Shown piece by piece: positions 8,742 to 16,926 of a DNA stretch of 64,000 nt. Positions within the stretch are counted from its first letter, which is position 1. The number at the start of each line of letters is the position of its first letter. Position numbers and translations under genes: made by a program. The notes beneath the pieces were generated by a model. The model did not search any database, was not told the DNA's origin, and worked only from the letters and a program-made list of their open reading frames with translations. Origin of the DNA: Micromonospora parathelypteridis (GTDB taxonomy: Bacteria > Actinomycetota > Actinomycetes > Mycobacteriales > Micromonosporaceae); assembly GCF_014201145.1 (NCBI RefSeq), contig NZ_JACHDP010000001.1:2108001-2172000 (forward strand), written 5' to 3'.

Positions 8742-8788
8742 TCGGCGCACCGCGATGAGGACGTGACATCGTCCGGCGAGCACGCGAA

Positions 8789-8818
8789 GGGGGACCGCGC
8801 CGATCGGCGCGGTCCCCC
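8789..8818. terminator. Perfect 30-bp palindromic terminator
   Basis: Arms GGGGGACCGCGCC and its exact complement enclose GATC. It lies between the convergent S8 peptidase and TreS-like genes and can serve both strands. Confidence 0.85.
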
Positions 8819-8825
8819 GGTCAGC

Positions 8826-10478
8826 TCAGAACCCGCCACCCCGGCAGAGCCGGATCCAGCGGTAGCCGTGGCCGGAGACCTTCACCGCGCCGAGCTTGCC
8901 CAGCTCGCCGTAGCCACGGTCGGCGAGCACGTCGATCGGCAGGTCGGCCTCCGGTTCGAGGCTGCTGAGATCCACCTCGACGTCGTCGGTGCCCAGGTTG
9001 TGCAGGAAGACCATGGTGCCGGTCGGCCCGTCCGCCCGGTGCGCGAGCACCCCGGCCGGCATCGCCACGTCGATGTGGGTGGTCGAGCCGGAGCCGATCT
9101 CCGGAGCCTCGCGCAGCGTGCGGATCATGCGCTCGAACCAGGCGAGCAACGACTTCGAGTCACCACGCTGGGCGGTGACATTGACGGCCTGGTAGCCGAA
9201 CTCACCCTTGTCGATCACCGGGCGGACCAGCTTCTCCGGGTCCGCCGTGGAGAAGCCGGCATTCGGCTGGTACGACCACTGCATCGGGGTACGGATCGCC
9301 TCCCGGCCGGGCAGCGACAGGTCCTCGCCCATCCCGATCTCCTCGCCGTAGCGCAGCACCGGCGTGCCGCGCATCGAGAACTGCAGCGCGTACGCCAGCT
9401 CGATGCGCCGCCGGTCGTTGCCGAGCATCGGGGCGAACCTGCGCCGGATGCCCCGGTCGTAGATGCGCATGGTCTCGTCCGGGCCGAACTGCGCGTACAC
9501 CTCGTTGCGCTGTTCGGTGGTCAACCGGGACAGGTCGATCTCGTCGTGGTTTCGCAGGAAGGTGGCCCACTGCCCGCCGACGGGCAGCTTCGGGGTGTCG
9601 CGCAACGCCTCGATCAGCGACTCCGGGTCCTGCCGGGCCAGGGCGAGCATGAGCCGACCGTTGAGCATGAAGTCGAAGAGCATGTGGATCCGGTTGCCGG
9701 AGCCGCTGGCGTCGCCGAAGAACGTCGGTAGCTGGTCCGGCTCGACGTTCGCCTCGGCCAGCAGGACGGCGTCGCCGCGCCGCCACTGCACGTGCTGGCG
9801 CATCTCGGTGAGGAACTCGAAGTCCTTCGGGGAGTTCGGGTTGCCCGGCTCGGTCAGCTCGATGATGAACGGCACCGCGTCCATCCGGAAGCCGGAGACG
9901 CCGAGCTGGAGCCAGAACGACATGATCTTCTTGATCTCCGCCCGGACCTGCGGGTTGGCGAAGTTGAGATCCGGCTGGAACTTGTAGAACCGGTGGTAGA
10001 ACCACGCCTTGGCGGTCCGGTCGTAGCTCCAGGTCTCGTCCTGCTCACCGGGGAAGACCATGCCCTGGTGCCGGTCGTCCGGCTCGGTGTCGGACCAGAC
10101 GAACCAGTCGCGGTACGGGGAGTCCGGCGAGGATCGGGCGGACTGGAACCACGGGTGCTCGTCGGAGGTGTGGTTGACCACCAGGTCGATGATCACGCGG
10201 ATGCCCCGGTTCTCGGCCTGGTGCAGGAGCTCGGCGAAGTCGCCCAGGGTGCCGAAGCGCGGGTCCACGTTGTAGAAGTCGGTGGCGTCGTACCCGTCGT
10301 CGCGGTTGGGGGACGGGTGGATCGGGTGCAGCCACAGGCAGGTCACCCCGAGCCGGGCCAGGTAGTCCAGCCTCCCGATCAACCCACGGATGTCGCCGAC
10401 CCCGTCGCCGTCCGAGTCGGCGTACGTGTCGATGTCGAGGCAGTAGACGACGGCTTCGGAATACCAACGGTCACCCAT
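8826..10478 (-). CDS. GH13 alpha-amylase-family enzyme, trehalose-synthase (TreS)-like
   Basis: A 550-residue (beta/alpha)8 glycoside hydrolase. The catalytic residues are Asp200 (nucleophile, in GFRMDAVPF), Glu242 (acid/base, LLAEANV) and Asp312 (transition-state stabiliser, NHDEID). Long stretches such as GDIRGLIGRLDYL, IIDLVVNHTSDEHPWFQ and RTPMQWS match trehalose synthases, which interconvert maltose and trehalose. It lacks a fused maltokinase, and no pep2, glgE or glgB gene is in the window, so it may be a TreS paralogue with another alpha-glucoside substrate. The start ATG at 10478 has GGAGAAG upstream; an ATG at 10505 would add nine residues. It is divergent from the DUF1349 gene. Confidence 0.88.
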   Translation of the reverse strand: MGDRWYSEAVVYCLDIDTYADSDGDGVGDIRGLIGRLDYLARLGVTCLWLHPIHPSPNRDDGYDATDFYNVDPRFGTLGDFAELLHQAENRGIRVIIDLVVNHTSDEHPWFQSARSSPDSPYRDWFVWSDTEPDDRHQGMVFPGEQDETWSYDRTAKAWFYHRFYKFQPDLNFANPQVRAEIKKIMSFWLQLGVSGFRMDAVPFIIELTEPGNPNSPKDFEFLTEMRQHVQWRRGDAVLLAEANVEPDQLPTFFGDASGSGNRIHMLFDFMLNGRLMLALARQDPESLIEALRDTPKLPVGGQWATFLRNHDEIDLSRLTTEQRNEVYAQFGPDETMRIYDRGIRRRFAPMLGNDRRRIELAYALQFSMRGTPVLRYGEEIGMGEDLSLPGREAIRTPMQWSYQPNAGFSTADPEKLVRPVIDKGEFGYQAVNVTAQRGDSKSLLAWFERMIRTLREAPEIGSGSTTHIDVAMPAGVLAHRADGPTGTMVFLHNLGTDDVEVDLSSLEPEADLPIDVLADRGYGELGKLGAVKVSGHGYRWIRLCRGGGF

Positions 10479-10544
10479 GCGGAAGAAACTTCTCCGAACG
10501 ATCATTACGGCAAACCCGTCCGGCGGCCGGCTGCCTCGGTTGGA

Positions 10545-10557
10545 TACCGTGCCCGTC
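10545..10557 (+). promoter_or_regulatory. Leaderless-type promoter of the DUF1349 gene
   Basis: The -10-like TACCGT at 10545-10550 is followed by 7 nt and then the ATG at 10558. No Shine-Dalgarno is present, consistent with a leaderless mRNA. Confidence 0.5.
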
Positions 10558-11172
10558 ATGGAGACCGATCTCGTACCCCCGAGCGAACCGCTGGACTGGT
10601 CTGCGGGCAGTTGGCTGCACCCGCCGGTAAGCGTCGAGAAGGGCCCGGCCGGTGAGCTGGTCGTCGAACCGGCAGCGGAGAGCGACTTCTGGCGGCAGAC
10701 CAGCTACGGCTTCGTCCACGACAACGGCCCTGCTCTGCTGGCGCCACTGCCGGTCGACACCGCCATGGAGGTGAGTTTCCGGCTCGACTTCTCGGCGCAG
10801 TTCGACCAGGCCGGCGCGCTCGTCCGCGTCGACGAACGGACCTGGACGAAGGCCGGCGTCGAGATGAGCGACGGCGAGTCGCAGCTCGGCGCGGTGGTGA
10901 CCCGGGAGTTCTCCGACTGGTCGGTGGCACCGGTGCCGCAGTGGGCGGGTCGGGAGGTGACCGTCCGGGTCAGCCGGGCCGGCGACGCGCTGACCGTCCG
11001 CGCCCGGGCCGACGACGAGCCATGGCGACTGGTTCGGCTCACCCCGCTGGACCCGGCGGCCGTGGCGATGGCCGGCCCGTTCTGCTGCGCGCCGTCCCGT
11101 GCCGGTCTGACCGTGGTGTTCACCGGCTGGCGGCAGGGGCCGGCGGACCTCGCGCTGCACCCGGAGCACTGA
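10558..11172 (+). CDS. DUF1349 (YesU-like) beta-sandwich protein
   Basis: A 204-residue protein of the DUF1349 family, with the characteristic segments SDFWRQTSYGFVHDNGPALL, DQAGALVRVDERTWTKAGVE and MAGPFCCAPSRAGLTVVF. The fold is a concanavalin-like jelly roll seen in carbohydrate-associated proteins such as YesU; no reaction has been assigned to the family. It is divergent from the TreS-like gene with only 79 bp between starts, which hints at shared regulation and a glucan or disaccharide context. I set the start at ATG 10558 because of the promoter spacing. Confidence 0.8.
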   Translation: METDLVPPSEPLDWSAGSWLHPPVSVEKGPAGELVVEPAAESDFWRQTSYGFVHDNGPALLAPLPVDTAMEVSFRLDFSAQFDQAGALVRVDERTWTKAGVEMSDGESQLGAVVTREFSDWSVAPVPQWAGREVTVRVSRAGDALTVRARADDEPWRLVRLTPLDPAAVAMAGPFCCAPSRAGLTVVFTGWRQGPADLALHPEH

Positions 11173-11244
11173 GCGGCAGGTGTGATCGGGATGTCAGTGG
11201 GTATGACCATCCGATCCCCCGACAGCCGATGAGGAAGGACGACC

Positions 11245-11916
11245 ATGGCGTACGCCCAGACTGGTGACCCGTCCGAGTTCACCGGGTTGACCGGTTGGGT
11301 GGCAACCGTGATCGAGGCGATGGGCCCGGTCGGCGTGGCGCTGCTGGTGGCGTTGGAGAGCATCGTCCCGCCGATCCCCAGCGAGATCGTGCTGGCGCTC
11401 GCCGGCTTCCTGGCTCACGAGGGCCAGTTCAACGTGGTGGTCGTGGTGCTGGCCGCGACGGCCGGCTCGCTGGTCGGCGCGTTGGTGCTCTACTGGCTCG
11501 GCGCGGCGCTCGGTGAGGAACGGCTCAAGCGGTGGCTGGACCGCATCCCGTTGGTGGACAGCGAAGACCTGGAGAAGGCCGACCGCTGGTTCGAGCGGCA
11601 TGGCAGGTGGGCCGTGCTGATCGGCCGGGTGGTGCCGGTGGTCCGCAGTCTGGTCTCCGTGCCGGCCGGAGCCAACCGGATGCCGCTGGGCGAGTTCATC
11701 CTGCTCACCACCATCGGCAGCGGGGTGTGGAACGGTCTCATCGTCGGTGCCGGCTACGCGCTCGGCAACCAGTGGCAGGACGTGCCCCGCTACAGCGACT
11801 GGTTCAACTACGCGATCGTCGCGGTCTTCGTCGTCATGCTGGTCAGTTGGGTGATCCGTAAGGTCCGCCGACGCCGGCAGCGCGACGACCGGCGGTCGGT
11901 GACCGCCGGTCGTTGA
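11245..11916 (+). CDS. DedA-family membrane protein
   Basis: A 223-residue inner-membrane protein of the DedA/SNARE-associated family. The motif ESIVPPIPSEIVLALAGFLA near residue 40 and the segment GRVVPVVRSLVSVPAG with its conserved Arg and Pro around residues 129-144 are family hallmarks. DedA proteins are proposed lipid scramblases or undecaprenyl-phosphate and phosphatidylethanolamine flippases that depend on the proton-motive force. The ATG follows AGGAAGGACGACC. A perfect hairpin overlaps the final codons and acts as terminator. Confidence 0.9.
   Translation: MAYAQTGDPSEFTGLTGWVATVIEAMGPVGVALLVALESIVPPIPSEIVLALAGFLAHEGQFNVVVVVLAATAGSLVGALVLYWLGAALGEERLKRWLDRIPLVDSEDLEKADRWFERHGRWAVLIGRVVPVVRSLVSVPAGANRMPLGEFILLTTIGSGVWNGLIVGAGYALGNQWQDVPRYSDWFNYAIVAVFVVMLVSWVIRKVRRRRQRDDRRSVTAGR
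11886..11912. terminator. Hairpin overlapping the 3' end of the dedA-like gene
   Basis: Perfect 12-bp arms, CGACCGGCGGTC and its complement, have a 3-nt GGT loop. The hairpin is inside the last codons before the stop at 11914-11916 and faces the convergent yidC gene at 11934. Confidence 0.75.
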
Positions 11917-11933
11917 TTCGCCTGTCAGGTGGG

Positions 11934-12671
11934 TCAGGCCAGCGCGACCGCCTGCGGTCGCCGGAGGACCGCCTGCTCGATCGCCGACCACGTGCTCGTG
12001 GTCACCAGGTAGATCACCGCGGCGAGCGGCAGCACCAGCGCCACCAGCACCGTCGTGAACGGCAGCAGGGGTAGCAGCCGGCCGAGCACGGCCGCGCCCG
12101 GTCCCTCGGTGGGCGTACCGGCCACCGTGCCGACGGCCGCCGAAGCCCGGCGGGCCCGCCGCGACGACCACCAGGCCACCGCCAGCAGAACGGCCAGCAG
12201 CACGGCGAAGAGCGGGCCGGCCGCCCCCGCCACCCCGTCGCTGAGATGGTGGCCCAGCGGGACCCCGGCAAGCCACTCGTCCAGCAGCCCGGTGCCGCCC
12301 TCACTCGTGGTGAACAGCCGGTAGAGGACCAGCAGGAACGGCGCTTGGATCAGCAACGGCAGGCAGCCGGCGATCGGGTTGGCGCCAGCGGTCCGGTACA
12401 ACGCGAACACCTCGCGCTGAAGCGTCGCCGGGTCGTCGGCGTACCGCTGCTGGAGGTCACGCACCTGCGGGGCGAGCGCCGCGCGGCGTCGCTCGCCGCG
12501 GACCTGCGCGACGGTGAGCGGCGAGATCAGCAGTCGGACGGCGACGGTGAAGAGCACGATGGCGGCGGCGGTCGCCATGCCGCCGGCGAATGGTTCGAGC
12601 AGGTCGGTGAGCCAGGACAGTGCGGTGCCGGCAGCGCCGACGGCGCCGTGCAGTGGTGCGAAGGCAAGCAT
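11934..12671 (-). CDS. YidC/Oxa1-family membrane protein insertase (short paralogue)
   Basis: A 245-residue polytopic protein with the Oxa1/YidC core: a first membrane segment, then RLLISPLTVAQVRGERRRAALAPQVRDLQQRY with the cytoplasmic amphipathic hairpin, GCLPLLIQAPFLLVLYRLF, and late helices near residues 150 and 205-225. It inserts membrane proteins, alone or with Sec. It is shorter than the housekeeping YidC next to rpmH/rnpA and is not in that context, so it is a second YidC. GAGGGG precedes the ATG. The small DUF6412 gene lies upstream on the same strand. Confidence 0.85.
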   Translation of the reverse strand: MLAFAPLHGAVGAAGTALSWLTDLLEPFAGGMATAAAIVLFTVAVRLLISPLTVAQVRGERRRAALAPQVRDLQQRYADDPATLQREVFALYRTAGANPIAGCLPLLIQAPFLLVLYRLFTTSEGGTGLLDEWLAGVPLGHHLSDGVAGAAGPLFAVLLAVLLAVAWWSSRRARRASAAVGTVAGTPTEGPGAAVLGRLLPLLPFTTVLVALVLPLAAVIYLVTTSTWSAIEQAVLRRPQAVALA

Positions 12672-12773
12672 GGAAAACCCCTCGGTCCGATTCCGGTGGG
12701 GTCCTCCCCCGGGCGGCGTCCGCTCGACAGGGGGGACCGGTGACGGCGGGATCGGCCGCGTGGCGGCGTGGCG

Positions 12774-13067
12774 CTACGCGGCCGAGGGGTGCCCGGGGGC
12801 GCGGGGACGAGGTCGACCGGCGGCGTCCGGGTCGATCTGCCGGGGCATTCGCCGACCACGGGATCGGGCCCGCAACCCGGCCCAGCGCGGCCCGGCTCCG
12901 GGCGCACCCGAGCGGCTGAGCACCCGCGCCGCCAGCACCACGGCGAGCAGCACCAGGGCGGTCAGCGCGGCGCCCGCGAGCAGGTCGACCGGCCGGTCCG
13001 CAAGCAGGGTGAGCTGGGCGAACGCGTAGATCCACGCGACCTGTAGGAATCCCAGCGGCACCGGCAC
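12774..13067 (-). CDS. Small membrane protein, DUF6412-like
   Basis: A 97-residue protein: two hydrophobic helices (LGFLQVAWIYAFAQLTLLA and LLAGAALTALVLLAVVLAARVL) and a basic tail ending in RPRAPGHPSAA. I recognise the pattern as the DUF6412 family, often next to a short yidC in actinobacteria, though I could not test this. The start GTG at 13067 is supported by a -10 element TATGCT exactly 6 nt upstream. It may assist the adjacent YidC; the function is unknown. Confidence 0.65.
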   Translation of the reverse strand: MPVPLGFLQVAWIYAFAQLTLLADRPVDLLAGAALTALVLLAVVLAARVLSRSGAPGAGPRWAGLRARSRGRRMPRQIDPDAAGRPRPRAPGHPSAA

Positions 13068-13079
13068 GGGCTCAGCATA
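13068..13079 (-). promoter_or_regulatory. Leaderless-type promoter of the DUF6412 gene
   Basis: On the minus strand, TATGCT (13079-13074) is followed by 6 nt and then GTG at 13067. No Shine-Dalgarno is present. Confidence 0.5.
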
Positions 13080-13226
13080 TGACCCGTTGTCACGCCGCCC
13101 GACCGAATCCGGCGGCATACCCGAGTACCACGGGCCGCCGCCACGTTTCCCGGCGTCGCCACGTTGGGTAACCAGTGGGCGGCCGACGCGGACGGACCGC
13201 GAACGGCAGGAACGGACGGTGGTGTC

Positions 13227-14363
13227 ATGACCGGCCAGGTGGCGGAGGCGCCCAGCGAGATGGCTGCGGAGACCGGTTTGCTCACCGTGGGTGTCGAGGA
13301 GGAGTTCCTGCTCGTCGACCCGCACACCGGAGCCGCGGTCCCGGCCGTCGACCTGGTGATGGAGCAGGTGCCGGCCGAGCTGCGCGGGCAGGTGGAGCGG
13401 GAGTTCCAAACCAGCCAGATCGAGATCGGCAGCCCACCCGGTCTGGAACTCTCGTCGATCCGGCACTCCCTCGGCGTGCTGCGTCGGGCGCTCGCCGACT
13501 CGGCCGAGCGGGCCGGCGTACGCCTGCTCGCCATCGGCACCGGCCCGGTGGACGGTCCGGTGCCGCCGGTGGTCGACAAGCCACGCTTCGACCGGATGAT
13601 CGAGCGGTTCCGGCTGCTCGTCCCCGGACCCGGCAACAACGGCATGCACGTGCACGTGGGCATCCCCGACCCGGAGACCGGCGTGCAGGTGCTCAACCAC
13701 GTACGGCCCTGGCTGCCGCTGCTGCACGCGATGACGACCAACTCCCCGTTCGCCCGAGGTGAGGACACCGGCTATGCCAGTTGGCGTTCCGTGGAGTGGG
13801 AGCGCTGGCCCTCGGTGGCGCCGACGCCGTGGCTGGAGTCGCACGAGCACTACCAGCGGCTGATCCGCCAGTTGATCGCCAGCGGGGTGATGCTCGACGA
13901 GGGGATGCTCTACTGGTACGCCCGCCTGTCGGCGAAGTACCCGACGGTGGAGCTGCGCATCGGTGACGTCTGCCCCTCGGTGGACGACGCGGTCCTGGTC
14001 GCCGCGCTGGTCCGGGCCCTGGTGGCCACCGCGATGGACGATGTCGAAGCCGACCGGCCGGCGTTGCAGACCGACCACCACCTGCTGGTCGCCGCGCACT
14101 GGAGGGCCGCCCACGACGGCCTGGAAGGCGAAGCCGTCGACGTCACCAACGGTGAGCTGCGCCCGGCCTGGGAGCTGCTGGACCAGTTCGTGGATCGGCT
14201 GCGACCGGCGCTGGAGCAGCACGGCGACTGGGCCGAGGTGACCGACCTGCTGGGCGGGTTGCGCCGGCACGGCAGCGGAGCGGCCCGGCAACGCGCGGTG
14301 TACGCCCGCACCGGGCGGCTCACCGACGTGGTGCAGGACGTCGCGCGGCAGACCCGTGACTGA
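13227..14363 (+). CDS. YbdK-type carboxylate-amine ligase / glutamate-cysteine ligase
   Basis: A 378-residue GCS2-family ligase. TVGVEEEFLLVDPHTG near residue 20 is the ATP/Glu-binding start of the family, FQTSQIEIGSPP follows, and NNGMHVHVGIPDP carries the metal-binding His residues. Members catalyse ATP-dependent gamma-glutamyl-cysteine formation weakly in vitro. In an actinobacterium that should use mycothiol, the physiological amine substrate is uncertain. ATG 13227 was chosen over upstream non-ATG starts. It is followed 23 bp later by a CoA-disulfide-reductase-like gene, so a thiol-redox link is plausible. Confidence 0.88.
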   Translation: MTGQVAEAPSEMAAETGLLTVGVEEEFLLVDPHTGAAVPAVDLVMEQVPAELRGQVEREFQTSQIEIGSPPGLELSSIRHSLGVLRRALADSAERAGVRLLAIGTGPVDGPVPPVVDKPRFDRMIERFRLLVPGPGNNGMHVHVGIPDPETGVQVLNHVRPWLPLLHAMTTNSPFARGEDTGYASWRSVEWERWPSVAPTPWLESHEHYQRLIRQLIASGVMLDEGMLYWYARLSAKYPTVELRIGDVCPSVDDAVLVAALVRALVATAMDDVEADRPALQTDHHLLVAAHWRAAHDGLEGEAVDVTNGELRPAWELLDQFVDRLRPALEQHGDWAEVTDLLGGLRRHGSGAARQRAVYARTGRLTDVVQDVARQTRD

Positions 14364-14386
14364 TCAGCCCGTGACAGGATGAACCC

Positions 14387-15766
14387 GTGGCGCAACGGCT
14401 GATCGTCATCGGCGGGGATGCCGCCGGCATGTCGGCGGCGTCCCAGGCTCGACGCCGCCGCGACCGTAACGACCTGGAGATCGTGGTCTTCGAGCGAGGC
14501 CACTTCACCTCCTACTCGGCGTGCGGCATCCCGTACTGGATCAGCGGGCTGGTGTCCGGCCCGGACGAACTGATCACCCGGGATCCGGAGACGTTCCGCA
14601 CGAAGTACGCGATGGACGTACGGATGCGACACGAGGTCACGGCCATCGACCTGGACCGCCGCGAGGTGGTCGCCCGGGACCTGGAACGCGGCGGCGAGGT
14701 CCGCGAGCGTTTCGACGACCTGGTGTACGCCGCCGGCGCGGTGCCGGTGAAGCCGCCCTGGGCGGACACGGACGCGAACGGCGTCTTCGGCATGCAGACC
14801 CTCGACGACGGGGCGGCGTTGCGCGACTGGCTGGAGGCTGAGCCGCAGCCGCACCGGGCCGTGGTGGTCGGTGGCGGGTACATCGGCGTCGAGATCGCCG
14901 AGGCGCTGATCCAACGCGGTCTGTCCGTGACCCTGGTCGAGGCGGGTAGCCAGCCCATGGCGACGGTGGACGGCGACATGGCCGAGCTGGTCGCCGACGC
15001 GATGCGTGGCCTGGGCATCAAGATCCGTACCGACCTGCCGGTGACCGGTCTGGAGCAGCGGGACGGCCGGGTGTCCGCGGTGGTCACGGCCGAGGGGCCG
15101 ATTCCGACCGACGTCGTGGTCCTGGGTCTGGGAGTACGCCCGAACACCGCGCTCGCCGAGGCTGCCGGGTTCCCGCTCGGGCCGACCGGCGGGATCCGGG
15201 TGGACCGGCGGATGCGGGTGGCCGAGCTGCCCGGCGTCTGGGCGGCCGGCGACTGCGTGGAGACGCTGCACCGGGTCAGCGGAATGCCGGTGCACGTGCC
15301 GCTGGGCACACACGCCAACAAGCAGGGCCGCGCGGCTGGGATCAACATCGGCGGCGGGTACGCGACCTTCACCGGCGTGATCGGCACGGCCGTGACCAAG
15401 GTCTGTGACCTGGAGGTGGGTCGGACGGGCCTGCGGGAGCGGGAAGCCACCCGGGCCGGGTTCGACTTCATCTCGGTGGTCGCCGAGTCGACCAACCGGG
15501 CCGGCTACTACCCGGGTGCGCGGCCGATGACCGTGAAGTTGATTGCCGAGCGGCCCAGCGGCCGGTTGCTCGGTGCGCAGATCGTCGGTTTGTCCGAGGC
15601 GGCCAAACGGATCGACACGCTGGCCGTGGCGCTCTGGAACGGCATGACGGTGGACGATATGACGTCACTCGACCTGGGCTACGCTCCGCCGTACGCGCCG
15701 GTGTGGGATCCGGTGCTCGTCGCCGCCCGAAAAGCGGTCGACGCGCTCGCCGCCCTCGACCGCTGA
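14387..15766 (+). CDS. FAD-dependent CoA-disulfide reductase-like oxidoreductase
   Basis: A 459-residue pyridine nucleotide-disulfide oxidoreductase. FAD loop: LIVIGGDAAGMSAA at residues 5-18. The single redox Cys46 lies in SYSACGIPYW, as in CoA-disulfide reductases and NADH oxidases. NAD loop: VVVGGGYIGVEIAEAL near residue 160. The FAD-binding GVWAAGD precedes a C-terminal dimerisation domain with GYYPGARPMTVKL. It probably reduces CoA disulfide or a low-molecular-weight persulfide with NAD(P)H. It likely forms an operon with the upstream ligase and the LacI gene 27 bp downstream. Confidence 0.85.
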   Translation: MAQRLIVIGGDAAGMSAASQARRRRDRNDLEIVVFERGHFTSYSACGIPYWISGLVSGPDELITRDPETFRTKYAMDVRMRHEVTAIDLDRREVVARDLERGGEVRERFDDLVYAAGAVPVKPPWADTDANGVFGMQTLDDGAALRDWLEAEPQPHRAVVVGGGYIGVEIAEALIQRGLSVTLVEAGSQPMATVDGDMAELVADAMRGLGIKIRTDLPVTGLEQRDGRVSAVVTAEGPIPTDVVVLGLGVRPNTALAEAAGFPLGPTGGIRVDRRMRVAELPGVWAAGDCVETLHRVSGMPVHVPLGTHANKQGRAAGINIGGGYATFTGVIGTAVTKVCDLEVGRTGLREREATRAGFDFISVVAESTNRAGYYPGARPMTVKLIAERPSGRLLGAQIVGLSEAAKRIDTLAVALWNGMTVDDMTSLDLGYAPPYAPVWDPVLVAARKAVDALAALDR

Positions 15767-15793
15767 CCGGCGCCCGCCCTGGAGGACCACCCT

Positions 15794-16825
15794 GTGACGC
15801 AGACCCCGACCCGGCCGACGGTGCGTCGGCGCCCGACGATGGTCGACGTGGCCCGGCACGCCGGGGTCAGCCTGAAGACGGTCTCCCGGGTGGTCAACGA
15901 CGAGCCGGTGGGGCAGGAGTTGGTCAGCCGGGTGCTGGCCGCCATCGCCGAGTTGGGCTTCCGGCGCAACGACATCGCTCGTAATCTGCGGTCCCGGCAG
16001 CTCAACGCCACGGTCGGGCTGCTCATCGAGGAGATCGCCAACCCGTTCTACGCGACCATCGCGAGCGTCGCAGCCGAGATCGCGGCCGCCCACGGCACCA
16101 TGCTGATCACCGCTTCGTCGGAGGAGGACCCGGAGCGGGAACGCGCCGTGCTCCAGGACTTCACCCAGCGCCGGGTCGACGGGTTGCTGGTGGTGCCAGC
16201 GGGCCTCGACCACTCGTTCCTGCGCCGCGAGGTCGAGCTGGGCATGCCCGTGGTGTTCCTGGACCGGCCGCCGCAGGGGCTGCTGGCCGACGCCGTGCTC
16301 CTGGACAACCGGGGCGGCAGCCACGCCGGGGTCAGCGCCCTGCTCGACGAGGGGCACCGACGGGTGGGTCTCCTGCTCGGCGCGCCGAGCGTGCCCACCA
16401 TCCGTGAGCGGCTGGTCGGGGCGCGGGCGGCACTGGCCGAGGCCGGGGTCGAGCCGGACGAATCACTGGTGCGCGACCGGCTCATCGCTCCCGAGGAGGC
16501 CGGGCGGGCCGTCGCCGCGCTGCTCGACCTGCCGGACCCGCCCACCGCCTTCTTCTGCGCCAACAACCGGCTCACCGTCGGCGCGCTCCAGGAGTTGCAC
16601 CGACGGGGCAGTGACGCCGCGCTTGTCGGTTTCGACGACTTCGAACTGGCCCACCTGATGCCCCGGCCGTTGACCGTCGTCGCCTACGACACCCGGGAGC
16701 TGGCAAGGGTCGCCACGGAGCGGCTGTTCCAGCGGATCGCCGGCGACGACGACTCCCCACCGTCAACCATCGTGCTCCCCACCAGCCTGCTGCGTCGCGG
16801 CCTAACCCCGCCCCGCAAGCCCTGA
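15794..16825 (+). CDS. LacI-family transcriptional regulator
   Basis: A 343-residue regulator. The LacI helix-turn-helix is TMVDVARHAGVSLKTVSRVVN at about residues 15-35, followed by the hinge ARNLRSRQLNATVG and a periplasmic-binding-like sugar sensor (ANPFYATI, ...FDDFELAHLM...). The GTG follows GGAGGACCACCCT. The closest sugar-catabolic target is the AGE-isomerase/PfkB-kinase operon that converges on it. A central-CG palindrome upstream of that operon (19305-19318) is the kind of site LacI proteins bind. I infer, but cannot prove, that this protein represses that operon. Confidence 0.88.
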   Translation: MTQTPTRPTVRRRPTMVDVARHAGVSLKTVSRVVNDEPVGQELVSRVLAAIAELGFRRNDIARNLRSRQLNATVGLLIEEIANPFYATIASVAAEIAAAHGTMLITASSEEDPERERAVLQDFTQRRVDGLLVVPAGLDHSFLRREVELGMPVVFLDRPPQGLLADAVLLDNRGGSHAGVSALLDEGHRRVGLLLGAPSVPTIRERLVGARAALAEAGVEPDESLVRDRLIAPEEAGRAVAALLDLPDPPTAFFCANNRLTVGALQELHRRGSDAALVGFDDFELAHLMPRPLTVVAYDTRELARVATERLFQRIAGDDDSPPSTIVLPTSLLRRGLTPPRKP

Positions 16826-16841
16826 TCCCGCACCCTTCCCG

Positions 16842-16918
16842 CCCGCGATCTTGCACTTTGGGTCGCCGAATGGCGTGGATTACGCCCTTTGTCGGGACAG
16901 AAAGTGCAAGATCGCGGG
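16842..16918. repeat. Intergenic palindrome, class B (GCGATCTTGCACTTT type)
   Basis: Perfect 18-bp arms at 16842-16859 (CCCGCGATCTTGCACTTT) and 16901-16918 enclose a 41-nt spacer holding a small GGCGT/ACGCC hairpin. It sits between convergent stops (16825 and 16927), with the left flank C-rich and the right flank G-rich as in class A. Confidence 0.85.
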
Positions 16919-16926
16919 GTCGGGGG

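Noticed and set aside
5085..8783. Open frame of over 1200 codons antisense to the S8 peptidase
   Set aside because: High-GC third positions keep antisense frames open; its composition is repetitive Gly/Arg/Val/Asp and no domain motif is visible, while the plus frame has a full catalytic triad.
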